Positions 35,483-46,499 of a stretch of 64,000 nucleotides of DNA are shown here, piece after piece. The DNA is from Camelus bactrianus. Its lineage: Eukaryota; Chordata; Mammalia; Artiodactyla; Camelidae. Positions within the stretch are counted from its first letter, which is position 1, and every line of letters starts with the position of its first letter. The position numbers and the translations under genes are program-made. Location of the stretch: the NCBI RefSeq assembly GCF_048773025.1, contig NC_133541.1, forward strand, positions 123,221,049 through 123,285,048, written 5' to 3'. Under the pieces are notes generated by a model. That model saw nothing but the letters and a program-made list of their open reading frames with translations, did not search any database and had not been told where the DNA came from.

Positions 35483-38400
35483 TTCTGGAATTCTGAGTGT
35501 GGGGAGGTTCCGTCTTCTGTCTGCAGCACCCGTGTACTCCTGGGAGCCTTTCGAGTGTCTTCCCCCAGTCCCTCCCTTGCGGGCTGCCGGGGAAAGACGG
35601 GGGTTGGGCTGGAAAAGCAGGTAGCATCTTGTGCCTCCCCATGGAAAAGGAGGTAATTAGCGGACTTCCCCCTGCCAGGGAACACCTGTGACACCAGGCA
35701 GCTGCGTGGAGGGCGGCCCCGAACCTCCCCCACACAGTCAGCCGTGTTCCGGAATTCTGAGTGTGTGGAGGTTCCGTCTTCTGTCTGCAGCACCCGGGAT
35801 CTCCTAGGAGCCCTTCGAGTGTCTTCCCCGAATCCCTCCCACTGCGGGCTGCCGGGGAAAGGCGGGGGTTGGGCTGGAAACTCAGGTAGCATCTAGTGCC
35901 TCCCCATGGACAGGGGAGGTAATTAGCGGACTTCTCCCTGCCAGGGAACACCTGTGACACCAGGCAGCTGCGTGGAGGGCGGCCCCGAACCTCCCCCACA
36001 CAGTCAGCCGTGTTCCGGAATTCTGAGTGTGGGGAGGTTCCGTCTTATGTCTGCAGCAACCGGGATCTCCTAGTAGCCCTTAGAGTGTCTTCCCCCAGTC
36101 CCTCACTGTGCGGGCTGCCGGGGAATGGCGGAGGTTTGGCTGGAAAAGCAGGTAGCATCTTGTGCCTCCCCATGGACAAGGGAGGTAATTAGCGGACTTC
36201 CCCCTGCCAGGGAACACCTGTGACACCAGGCAGCTGCGTGGAGGGCGGCCCCGTACCTCCCCCACAGAGTCAATCGTGTTCCGGAATTCTGATTGTGGGG
36301 AGGTTCCGTCTTCTGTCTGCAGCACCCGGGATCTCCTAGGAGCCCTTCGAGTGTCTTCCCAGAGTCCCTCCCTGTGCGGGCTGCCGGGGAAAGGAGGGGG
36401 TTGTGCTGGAAACGCAGGTAGAATCTAGTGCCTCCCCATGGACAGGGGAGGTAATTAGCGGACTTCCCCCTGCAAGGGAACAACTGTGACACCAGGAAGC
36501 TGCGTGGAGGGCGGCCCTAAACCTCACCCACACAGTCACACGTGTTCTGGAATTCTGAGTGTGGGGAGGTTCCGTCTTCTGTCTGCAGCACCCGTGTTCT
36601 CCTAGGAGCCTTTCGAGTGTCTTCCCCCAGTCCCTCCCTTGCGGGCTGCCGGGGAAAGACGAGGGTTGGGCTGGAAACGCAGGTAGCATCTTGTGCCTCC
36701 CCATGGACAAGGAGGTAATTAGCGGACTTCCCCCTGCCAGGGAACACCTGTGACACCAGGCAGCTGCGTGGAGGGCGGCCCCGAACCTCCCCCACACAGT
36801 CAGCCGTGTTCCGGAATTCTGAGTGTGTGGAGGTTCCGTCTTCTGTCTGCAGCACCCGGGATCTCCTAGGAGCCCTTCGAGTGTCTTCCCCGAATCCCTC
36901 CCACTGCGGGCTGCCCGGGAAAGGCGGGGGTTGGGCTGGAAACTCAGGTAGCATCTAGTGCCTCCCCATGGACAGGGGAGGTAATTAGCGGACTTCTCCC
37001 TGCCAGGGAACACCTGTGACACCAGGCAGCTGCGTGGAGGGCGGCCCCGAACCTCCCCCACACAGTCAGCCGTGTTCCGGAATTCTGAGTGTGGGGAGGT
37101 TCCGTCTTATGTCTGCAGCAACCGGGATCTCCTAGGAGCCCTTCGAGTGTCTTCCCCCAGTCCCTCACTGTGCGGGCTGCCGGGGAATGGCGGAGGTTTG
37201 GCTGGAAAAGCAGGTAGCATCTTGTGCCTCCCCATGGACAAGGGAGGTAATTAGCGGACTTCCCCCTGCCAGGGAACACCTGTGACACCAGGCAGCTGCG
37301 TGGAGGGCGGCCCCGAACCTCCCCCACAGAGTCAATCGTGTTCCGGAATTCTGATTGTGGGGAGGTTCCGTCTTCTGTCTGCAGCACCCGGGATCTCCTA
37401 GGAGCCCTTCGAGTGTCTTCCCAGAGTCCCTCCCTGTGCGGGCTGCCGGGGAAAGGAGGGGGTTGTGCTGGAAACGCAGGTAGCATCTAGTGCCTCCCCA
37501 TGGACAGGGGAGGTAATTAGCGGACTTCCACCTGCCAGGGAACACCTGTGACACAAGGCAGCTGCGTGGAGGGCGGCCCCGAACCTCCACCACCCAGTCA
37601 TCCGTGTTCCGGAATTCTGAGTGTTGGGAGGTTCCGTCTTATGTCTGCAGCACCCGGGATATCCTAGGAGCCTTCGAGAGTCTTCCCCGAGTCCCTCCCA
37701 GTGCGGACAGCCAGGGAAAGGCGGGGGTTGGGCTGGAAACGCAGGTAGCATCTTGTGCCTCCCCATGGACAAGGAGGTAATTAGCGGACTTCCCCCTGCC
37801 AGGGAACACCTTTGACACCAGGCAGCTGCGTGGAGGGCAGCCCCGAAACTCCCCCACACAGTCAGCCGTGTTCCGGAATTCTGAGTGTGTGGAGGTTCCG
37901 TCTTCTGTCTGCAGCACCCGGGATCTCCTAGGAGCCCTTCGAGTGTCTTCCCCGAATCCCTCCCACGGCGGGCTGCCGGGGAAAGGCGGGGGTTGGGCTG
38001 GAAACTCAGGTAGCATCTAGTGCCTCCCCATGGACAGGGGAGGTAATTAGCGGACTTCTCCCTGCCAGGGAACACCTGTGACACCAGGCAGCTGCGTGGA
38101 GGGCGGCCCCGAACCTCCCCCACACAGTCAGCCGTGTTCCGGAATTCTGAGTGTGGGGAGGTTCCGTCTTATGTCTACAGCAACCGGGATCTTCTAGGAG
38201 CCCTTCGAGTGTCTTCCCCCAGTCCCTCACTGTGCGGGCTGCCGGGGAATGGCGGAGGTTTGGCTGGAAAAGCAGGTAGCATCTTGTGACTCCCCATGGA
38301 CAAGGGAGGTAATTAGCGGACTTCCCCCTGCCAGGGAACACCTGTGACACCAGGCATCTGCGTGGAGGGCGGCCCCGAACCTCCCCCACAGAGTCAATCG

Positions 38401-38930
38401 TGTTCCGGAATTCTGATTGTGGGGAGGTTCCGTCTTCTGTCTGCAGCACCCGGGATCTCCTAGGAGCCCTTCGAGTGTCTTCCCAGAGTCCCTCCCTGTG
38501 CGGGCTGCCCGGGAAAGGAGGGGGTTGTGCTGGAAACGCAGGTAGCATCTAGTGCCTCCCCATGGACAGGGGAGGTAATTAGCGGACTTCCACCTGCCAG
38601 GGAACACCTGTGACACAAGGCAGCTGCGTGGAGGGCGGCCCCGAACCTCCACCACCCAGTCATCCGTGTTCCGGAATTCTGAGTGTTGGGAGGTTCCGTC
38701 TTATGTCTGCAGCACCCGGGATATCCTAGGAGCCTTCGAGAGTCTTCCCCGAGTCCCTCCCAGTGCGGGCAGCCATGGAAAGGCGGGGGTTGGGCTGGAA
38801 ACGCAGGTAGCATCTTGTGCCTCCCCATGGACAGGGGAGGTAATTAGCGGACTTCCCCCTGCCAGGGATCACCTGTGACACCTGGCAGCTGCGTGGAGGG
38901 CAACCCGGAACCTCCCCCGCACAGTCAACC
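35483..38930 (+). repeat. 4-mer higher-order run (1,062 bp, three-plus copies)
   Basis: Units start near 35,483, 36,545, 37,604 and 38,666. The orders are F B C' D, F B C' D, A B C' D, then A. Shared markers include TGTGTGGAGG in B (35,762, 36,825, 37,887), AGCAACCGGGAT (36,056, 37,118, 38,180) and CAGAGTCAATCG with TCTGATTGTGG in D. In the third unit the F position holds the GGGATATCC A monomer, showing replacement by unequal exchange or conversion. Confidence 0.87.
37338..37603 (+). repeat. Subtype D monomer (representative)
   Basis: Subtype D is marked by CTTCCCAGAGTCCCTCCC, GGAGGGGGTTGTGCTGG, GAAACGCAGG, CGGACTTCCACCTGCC and GTGACACAAGGCAG. This copy also has the upstream CACAGAGTCAATCGTG and a TCTGATTGTGG variant, shared with D copies at 22,457, 25,118, 26,445, 28,305, 36,275 and 38,400. 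The TTGTG break after the G-run removes the fourth run of a quadruplex motif. Confidence 0.8.
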
Positions 38931-41900
38931 GTGTTCCGGAATTTTGAGTGTGGGGAGGTTCCGTCTTATGTCTGCAGCACACGAGTTCACCTAGGAGCAC
39001 TTCGAGTGTCTTCCCCCAGTCCCTCCCTGTGCGAGCTGCCGGGGAATGGCGGAGGTTGGGCTGGAAAAGCAGGTAGCATCTTGTGCCTCCCCATGGACAA
39101 GGGAGTTAATTAGCGGACTTCCCCCTGCCAGGGAACACCTGTGACACCAGGCAGCTGCGTGGAGGGCGGCCCCGAACCTCTCCCACACAGTCAGACGTGT
39201 TCCGTATTTTTGAGTTTGGGGAGGTTCCGTCTTCTGTCTGCAGCACCCGGGATCTCCTAGTAGCCCTTCGAGAGTATTCCCCGAGTCCCTCCCATTGCGG
39301 GCAGCCGGGGAACGGCGGGGGTTGGGCTGGAAAAGCAGGTAGCATCTAGTGCCTCCCCATGGACAAGGGAGGTAATTAGCGGACTTCCCCCTGCCAGGGA
39401 ACAACTGTGACACCAGGCAGCTGCGTGGAGGGCGGCCCCGAACCTTCCCCACACAGTCAGGGGTGTTCCGGAATTCTGAGTGTGGGGAGGTTCCGTCTTA
39501 TGTCTGCAGCACCCGGGATCTCCTAGGAGCCTTTCGAGTGTCTTCCCCCAGTCCCTCCCTGTGCGGGCTGCCGGGGATAGGCGGGGGTTGGGCAGGAAAA
39601 GCATGTAGCATCATGTGCCTCCCCATGGACAAGGGAGGTAATTAGCGGACTTCCCCCTGCCAGGGAACACCTGTGACACCAGGCAGCTGCGTGGAGGGCG
39701 GCCCCGAAACTCCCCCACACAGTCAACCGTGTTCAGGAATTCTGAGTGTGGGGAGGTTCCGTCTTCTGTCTGCAGCACCCGGGATCTCCTAGGAGCCCTT
39801 CGAGTGTCTTCCCAGAGTCCCTCCCTGTGCGGGCTTCCGGGGAAAGGAGGGGGTTGTGCTGGAAACGCAGGTAGCATCTAGTGCCTCCCCATGGCCATGG
39901 GAGGTAATTAGCGGACTTCCCCCTGCCAGGGAACACCTGTGACACCAGGCAGCTGTGTGGAGGGCGGCCCTAAACCTCACCCACACAGTCACCCGTGATC
40001 CGGAATTCTGAGTGTGGGGAGGTTCCGTCATATGTCCGCAGCACCCGGGTTCTCCTAGGAGCCCTTCGAGTGTCTTTCCCAAGTCCCTCCCTGTGCAGGC
40101 TGCTGGGGAAAGGCGGGGGTTTGGCTGGAAAAGCAGGTAGCATCTAGTGCCTCCCCATGGACAAGGGAGGTAATTAGCGGTCTTCCCCCTACCAGGGAAC
40201 ACCTGTGACACCAGGCAGCTGCGTGGAGGGCGGCCCCGAACCTCCCCCACACAGTCAAACGTGTTCCGGAATTCTGAGTGTGGGGAGGTTCCGTCTTCTG
40301 TCTGCAGCACCCGGGATCTCCTAGGAGCCTTTAGAGTGTCTTCCCCCAATCCCTCCCTGTGCGGGCTGCCGGGGATAGGCGGGGGTTGGGCTGGAAAAGC
40401 AGGTAGCATCATGTGCCTCCCCATGGACAAGGGAGGTAATTAGCGGAATTCCCCCTGCCAGGGAACACCTGTGACACCAGGCAGCTGCGTAGAGGGCGGC
40501 CCCGAACCTCCCCCACACAGTCAACCTTGTTCCGGAATTCTGAGTGTGGGGAGGTTCCGTCTTCTGTCTGCAGCACCCGGGATCTCCTAGGAGCCCTTCG
40601 AGTGTCTTCCAAGAGTCCCTCCCTGTGCGGGCTTCCGGGGAAAGGAGGGGGTTGTGCTGGAAACGCAGGTAGCATCTAGTGCCTCCCCATGGACATGGGA
40701 GGTAATTAGCGGACTTCCACCTGCCAGGGAACACCTGTGACACTAGGCAGCTGCGTGGAGGGCGGCCCCGAACCTCCCACACACAGTCATCCGTGTTCCG
40801 GAATTCTGAGTGTGGGGAGGTTCCGTCTTCTGTCTGCAGCACCCGGGATCTCCTAGGAGCCCTTCGAGAGTCTTCCCCGAGTCCCTCCCAGTGCGGGCAG
40901 CCGGGGAAAGGCGGGGGTTGGTCTGGAAACTCAGGTAGCATCTAGTGCCTCCCCATGGACGAGGGAGTTAATTAGCCGTCTTCCCCCTACCAGGGAACAC
41001 CTCTGAAACCAGGAAGCTGCGTGGAGTGCGGCCCTAAACCTCACGCACACAGTCACCCGTGTTCCGGAATTCTGAGTGTGGGGAGGTTCCGTCTTATGTC
41101 TGCAGAACCCGGGTTCTCCTAGGAACCCTTCGAGTGTCTTCCCCAATTCCCTCCCTGTGGGGGCTGCTGGGGAAAGGCGGGGGTTGGGCTGGAAAAGCAG
41201 GTAGCATCTAGTGCCTCCCCATGGCCATGGGAGGTAATTAGCGGACTTCCCCCTGCCAGGGAACACCTGTGACACCAGGCAGCTGTGTGGAGGGCGGCCC
41301 TAAACCTCACCCACACAGTCACCCGTGATCCGGAATTCTGAGTGTGGGGAGGTTCCGTCATATGTCCGCAGCACCCGGGTTCTCCTAGGAGCCCTTCGAG
41401 TGTCTTTCCCAAGTCCCTCCCTGTGCGGGCTGCTGGGGAAAGGCGGGGGTTTGGCTGGATATTCAGGTAGTATCATGTGCCTCCCCATGGACAAGGGAGG
41501 TAATTAGCGGACTTCCCCCTGCCAGGGAACACCTGTGACACCAGGCAGCTGCGTTGGGGGCGGCCCTGAACCTCCCCCACACAGTCAACCGTGTTCCGGA
41601 ATTCTGAGTGTGGGGAGGTTCCGTCTTCTGTCTGCAGCACCCGGGATCTCCTAGGAGCCCTTCGAGTGTCTTCCCAGAGTCCCTCCCTGTGCGGGCTTCC
41701 GGGGAAAGGAGGGGGTTGTGCTGGAAACGCAGGTAGCATCTAGTGCCTCCCCATGGACATGGGAGGTAATTAGCGGACTTCCACCTGCCAGGGAACACCT
41801 GTGACACTAGGCAGCTGCGTGGAGGGCGGCCCCGAACCTCCCACACACAGTCATCCGTGTTCCGGAATTCTGAGTGTGGGGAGGTTCCGTCTTCTGTCTG

Positions 41901-42330
41901 CAGCACCCGGGATCTCCTAGGAGCCCTTCGAGAGTCTTCCAAGAGTCCCTCCCAGTGCGGGCAGCCGGGGAAAGGCGGGGGTTGGTCTGGAAACTCAGGT
42001 AGCATCTAGTGCCTCCCCATGGACGAGGGAGTTAATTAGCCGTCTTCCCCCTACCAGGGAACACCTCTGACACCAGGAAGCTGTGTGGAGTTCGGCCCTA
42101 AACCTCACCCACACAGTCACCCGTGTTCCGGAATTCTGAGTGTGGGGAGGTTCCGTCTTATGTCTGCAGAACCCGGGTTCTCCTAGGAACCCTTCGAGTG
42201 TCTTCCCCAATTCCCTCCCTGTGGGGGCTGCTGGGGAAAGGCGGGGGTTGGGCTGGAAAACAGGTAGCATCTAGTGCCTCCCCATGGACAATGGAGGTAA
42301 TTAGCGGAATTCCCCCTGCCAGGGAACACC
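38640..42330 (+). repeat. 14-mer block, copy 1 (3,722-bp offset)
   Basis: The markers CCACCACCCAGTC, GCAGCCATGGAAAGG, CCCCGCACAGTC, GCACACGAGTTCACC, GTGCGAGCTGCC, TTCCGTATTTTT and GGGTTGGGCAGG recur 3,722 bases later. The full 14-mer is not completed a second time; the copy stops after about four monomers. Confidence 0.82.
39850..42165 (+). repeat. 9-monomer block, counterpart of 46.5-48.8 kb
   Basis: This block matches 46,500-48,812 at an offset of 6,647 bp (25 monomers). Markers are GTGATCCGG with TCCGTCATATGTCCGC, CTTTCCCAAG, GGGATAGGCGG, GTCAACCTTGTTCC, CATGGCCATGGG and ACGCACACAG. Differences include GGATATTCAGGTAGTATC (41,456) against GGAAATTCAGGTAGCATC. It overlaps the 14-mer block, showing layered copying. 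Confidence 0.82.
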
Positions 42331-43430
42331 TGTGACACAAGGCAGCTGCGTGGAGGGCGGCCCCGAACCTCCACCACCCAGTCATCCGTGTTCCGGAATT
42401 CTGAGTGTTGGGAGGTTCCGTCTTATGTCTGCAGCACCCGGGATATCCTAGGAGCCTTCGAGAGTCTTCCCCGAGTCCCTCCCAGTGCGGGCAGCCATGG
42501 AAAGGCGGGGGTTGGGCTGGAAACGCAGGTAGCATCTTGTGCCTCCCCATGGACAGGGGAGGTAATTAGCGGACTTCCCCCTGCCAGGGATCACCTGTGA
42601 CACCTGGCAGCTGCGTGGAGGGCAACCCGGAACCTCCCCCGCACAGTCAACCGTGTTCCGGAATTTTGAGTGTGGGGAGGTTCCGTCTTATGTCTGCAGC
42701 ACACGAGTTCACCTAGGAGCACTTCGAGTGTCTTCCCCCAGTCCCTCCCTGTGCGAGCTGCCGGGGAATGGCGGAGGTTGGGCTGGAAAAGCAGGTAGCA
42801 TCTTGTGCCTCCCCATGGACAAGGGAGTTAATTAGCGGACTTCCCCCTGCCAGGGAACACCTGTGACACCAGGCAGCTGCGTGGAGGGCGGCCCCGAACC
42901 TCTCCCACACAGTCAGACGTGTTCCGTATTTTTTAGTTTGGGGAGGTTCCGTCTTCTGTCTGCAGCACCCGGGATCTCCTAGTAGCCCTTCGAGAGTATT
43001 CCCCGAGTCCCTCCCATTGCGGGCAGCCGGGGAACGGCGGGGGTTGGGCTGGAAAAGCAGGTAGCATCTAGTGCCTCCCCATGGACAAGGGAGGTAATTA
43101 GCGGACTTCCCCCTGCCAGGGAACAACTGTGACACCAGGCAGCTGCGTGGAGGGCGGCCCCGAACCTTCCCCACACAGTCAGGGGTGTTCCGGAATTCTG
43201 AGTGTGGGGAGGTTCCGTCTTATGTCTGCAGCACCCGGGATCTCCTAGGAGCCTTTCGAGTGTCTTCCCCCAGTCCCTCCCTGTGCGGGCTGCCGGGGAT
43301 AGGCGGGGGTTGGGCAGGAAAAGCATGTAGCATCATGTGCCTCCCCATGGACAAGGGAGGTAATTAGCGGACTTCCCCCTGCCAGGGAACACCTGTGACA
43401 CCAGGCAGCTGCGTGGAGGGCGGCCCCGAA
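42331..43430 (+). repeat. 14-mer block, partial copy 2
   Basis: It repeats 38,610-39,708 at +3,722, including the very rare TTCCGTATTTTT variant and GGGCAGGAAAAGCATG. From about 43,430 the best match shifts to 40,240 (offset 3,190), so two monomers are skipped. Confidence 0.85.
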
Positions 43431-44600
43431 CCTCCCCCACACAGTCAAACGTGTTCCGGAATTCTGAGTGTGGGGAGGTTCCGTCTTCTGTCTGCAGCAC
43501 CCGGGATCTCCTAGGAGCCTTTAGAGTGTCTTCCCCCAATCCCTCCCTTTGCGGGCTGCCTGGGATAGGCGGGGGTTTGGCTGGAAAAGCAGGTAGCATC
43601 ATGTGCCTCCCCATGGACAAGGGAGGTAATTAGCGGAATTCCCCCTGCCAGGGAACACCTGTGACACCAGGCAGCTGCGTGGAGGGCGGCCCCGAACCTC
43701 CCCCACACAGTCAACCTTGTTCCGGAATTCTGAGTGTGGGGAGGTTCCGTCTTCTGTCTGCAGCACCCGGGATCTCCTAGGAGCCCTTCGAGTGTCTTCC
43801 AAGAGTCCCTCCCTGTGCGGGCTTCCGGGGAAAGGAGGGGGTTGTGCTGGAAACGCAGGTAGCATCTAGTGCCTCCCCATGGACATGGGAGGTAATTAGC
43901 GGACTTCCACCTGCCAGGGAACACCTGTGACACTAGGCAGCTGCGTGGAGGGCGGCCCCGAACCTCCCACACACAGTCATCCGTGTTCCGGAATTCTGAG
44001 TGTGGGGAGGTTCCGTCTTCTGTCTGCAGCACCCGGGATCTCCTAGGAGCCCTTCGAGAGTCTTCCCCGAGTCCCTCCCAGTGCGGGCAGCCGGGGAAAG
44101 GCGGGGGTTGGTCTGGAAACTCAGGTAGCATCTAGTGCCTCCCCATGGACGAGGGAGTTAATTAGCCGTCTTCCCCCTACCAGGGAACACCTCTGACACC
44201 AGGAAGCTGCGTGGAGTGCGGCCCTAAACCTCACGCACACAGTCACCCGTGTTCCGGAATTCTGAGTGTGGGGAGGTTCCGTCTTATGTCTGCAGAACCC
44301 GGGTTCTCCTAGGAACCCTTCGAGTGTCTTTCCCAAGTCCCTCCCTGTGCGGGCTGCTGGGGAAAGGCGGGGGTTTGGCTGGAAATTCAGGTAGCATCAT
44401 GTGCCTCCCCATGGACAAGGGAGGTAATTAGCGGACTTCCCCCTGCCAGGGAACACCTGTGACACCAGGCAGCTGCGTGGAGGGCGGCCCTGAACCTCCC
44501 CCACACAGTCAACCGTGTTCCGGAATTCTGAGTGTGGGGAGGTTCCGTCTTCTGTCTGCAGCACCCGGGATCTCCTAGGAGCCCTTCGAGTGTCTTCCCA
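43431..44600 (+). repeat. Mosaic of 40.2-42.0 kb with stepwise monomer loss
   Basis: Best-match offsets step from 3,190 bp (12 monomers; 43,450-44,330) to 2,924 bp (11 monomers; near 44,400-44,590) and 2,658 bp (10 monomers; from about 44,600). Shared variants include TTTAGAGTG, CCCCCAATCCC, GTCAACCTTGTTCC, TTCCAAGAGTCCC, CACTAGGCAG and CATGGACGAGGGAG. Each step removes one whole monomer, as expected for out-of-register exchange. Confidence 0.78.
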
Positions 44601-46485
44601 GAGTCCCTCCCAGTGCGGGCAGCCGGGGAAAGGCGGGGGTTGGTCTGGAAACTCAGGTAGCATCTAGTGCCTCCCCATGGACGAGGGAGTTAATTAGCCG
44701 TCTTCCCCCTACCAGGGAACACCTCTGACACCAGGAAGCTGTGTGGAGTTCGGCCCTAAACCTCACCCACACAGTCACCCGTGTTCCGGAATTCTGAGTG
44801 TGGGGAGGTTCCGTCTTCTGTCTGCAGCACCCGGGAACTCCTAGGAGCCCTTCGAGTGTCTTCCCAGAGTCTCTCCCCGTGCGGGGTGCCGGGGAAAGGA
44901 GGAGGTTGTGCTGGAAACGCAGGTAGCATCTAGTGCCTCCCCATGGACAGGGGAGGTAATTAGCGGACTTCCACCTGCCAGGGAACACCTGTGACACAAG
45001 GCAGCTGCGTGGAGGGCGGCCCCGAACCTCCCCCACACAGTCATCCGTGTTCCGGAATTCTGAGTGTGGGGAGGTTCCGTCTTAAGTCTGCAGCACCCGA
45101 GTTCACCTAGGAGCCCTTCGAGTTTCTTCCGCCAGTCCCTCCCTGTGAGTGCGGCCGGGGAATGGCGGAGGTTGGGCTGGAAAAGCAGGTAGCATCTTGT
45201 GCCTCCCCATGGACAAGGGAGTTAATTAGCGGACTTCCCACTGCCAGGGAACACCTGTGACACCAGGCAGCTGCGTGGAGGGCGGCCCCGAACCTCTCTC
45301 ACACAGTCAGACGTGTTCCGGTATTCTGAGTGTGGGGAGGTTCCGTCTTCTGTCTGCAGCACCCGGGATCTCCTAGTAGCCCTTCGAGAGCCTTCCCCGA
45401 GTCCCTCCCTGTGCGGGCTGCCGGGGAATGGCGGAGTTTGGGCTGGAAAAGCAGGTAGCATCTTGTGCCTTCCCATGGACAAGGGTGGTAATTAGCGGAC
45501 TTCCCCCTGCCAGGGAACACCTGTGACACCAGGCAGCTGCGTGGAGGGCGGCCCCGAACCTCCCCCACACAGTCAACCGTGTTCCGGAATTCTGAGTGTG
45601 GGGAGGTTCCGTCTTCTGTCTGCAGCACCAGGGATCTCCTAGGAGGACTTCGAGTGTCTTCCCAGAGTCCCTCCTTGTGCGGGCTGCCGGGGAAAGGAGG
45701 GGGTTGTGCTGGAAAAGCAGGTAGCATCCTGTGCCTCCCCATGGACAGGGGAGGTAATTAGCGGACTTCCACCTGCCAGGGAACACCTGTGACACAAGGC
45801 AGCTGCGTGGAGGGCGGCCCCGAACCTCCCCCACACAGTCATCCGTGTTCCGGAATTCTGAGTGTGGGGAGGTTCCTTCTTCAGTCTGCAGCACCCGGGA
45901 TCTCCTAGGAGCCCTTCGAGAGTCTTCCCCGAGTCCCTCCCAGTGCGGGCAGCCGGGGAAATGCGGGGGTTGTGCTGGAAACTCAGGTAGAATCTAGTGC
46001 CTTCCCATGGACAGGGGAGGTAATTAGCGGTCTTCCCCCCACCAGGGAACACCTGTGACACCAGGAAGCTGTGTGGAGGGCGGCCCTAAACCTCCCCCAC
46101 ACAGTCAGCCGTGTTCCGGAATTCTGAGTGTGGGGAGGTTCCGTCTTATGTCTGCAGCACCCGGGTTCTCCTAGGAGCCCTTCGAGTGTCTTCCCCAAGT
46201 CCCTCCTTTTGCGGGCTGCTGGGGAAAGGCGGGGGTTGGGCTGGAAAACAGGTAGCATCTAGTGCCTCCCCATGGACAGGGAAGGTAAATAGCGGTCTTC
46301 CCCCTACCAGGGAACACCTGTGACACCAGGAAGCTGTGTGGAGGTCGGCCCTATACCTCACCCACACAGTCAACCGTGTTCCGGAATTCTGAGTGTGGGG
46401 AGGTTCCGTCTTATCTCTGCAGAACCCGGGATCTCCTAGGAGTCCTTCGAGATTCTTCCCCGAGTCCCTCCCATTGCGGGCAGCC
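44600..46485 (+). repeat. Block copied to 48.6-49.6 and 50.65-52.3 kb
   Basis: The part 44,600-45,615 recurs at +3,989 bp (15 monomers), and 44,800-46,485 recurs at about +5,850 bp (22 monomers). Markers include TCTCTCCCCGTG, CCCGAGTTCACC with TTTCTTCCGCC, GTGAGTGCGGCC or GTGAGGGCTGCC, CGAGAGCCTTCC, CCTTCCCATGGACAAGGG, TTATCTCTGCAG and GGAGTCCTTCGAGATTC. Confidence 0.82.
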
Positions 46486-46499
46486 GGGGAAAGGAAGGG

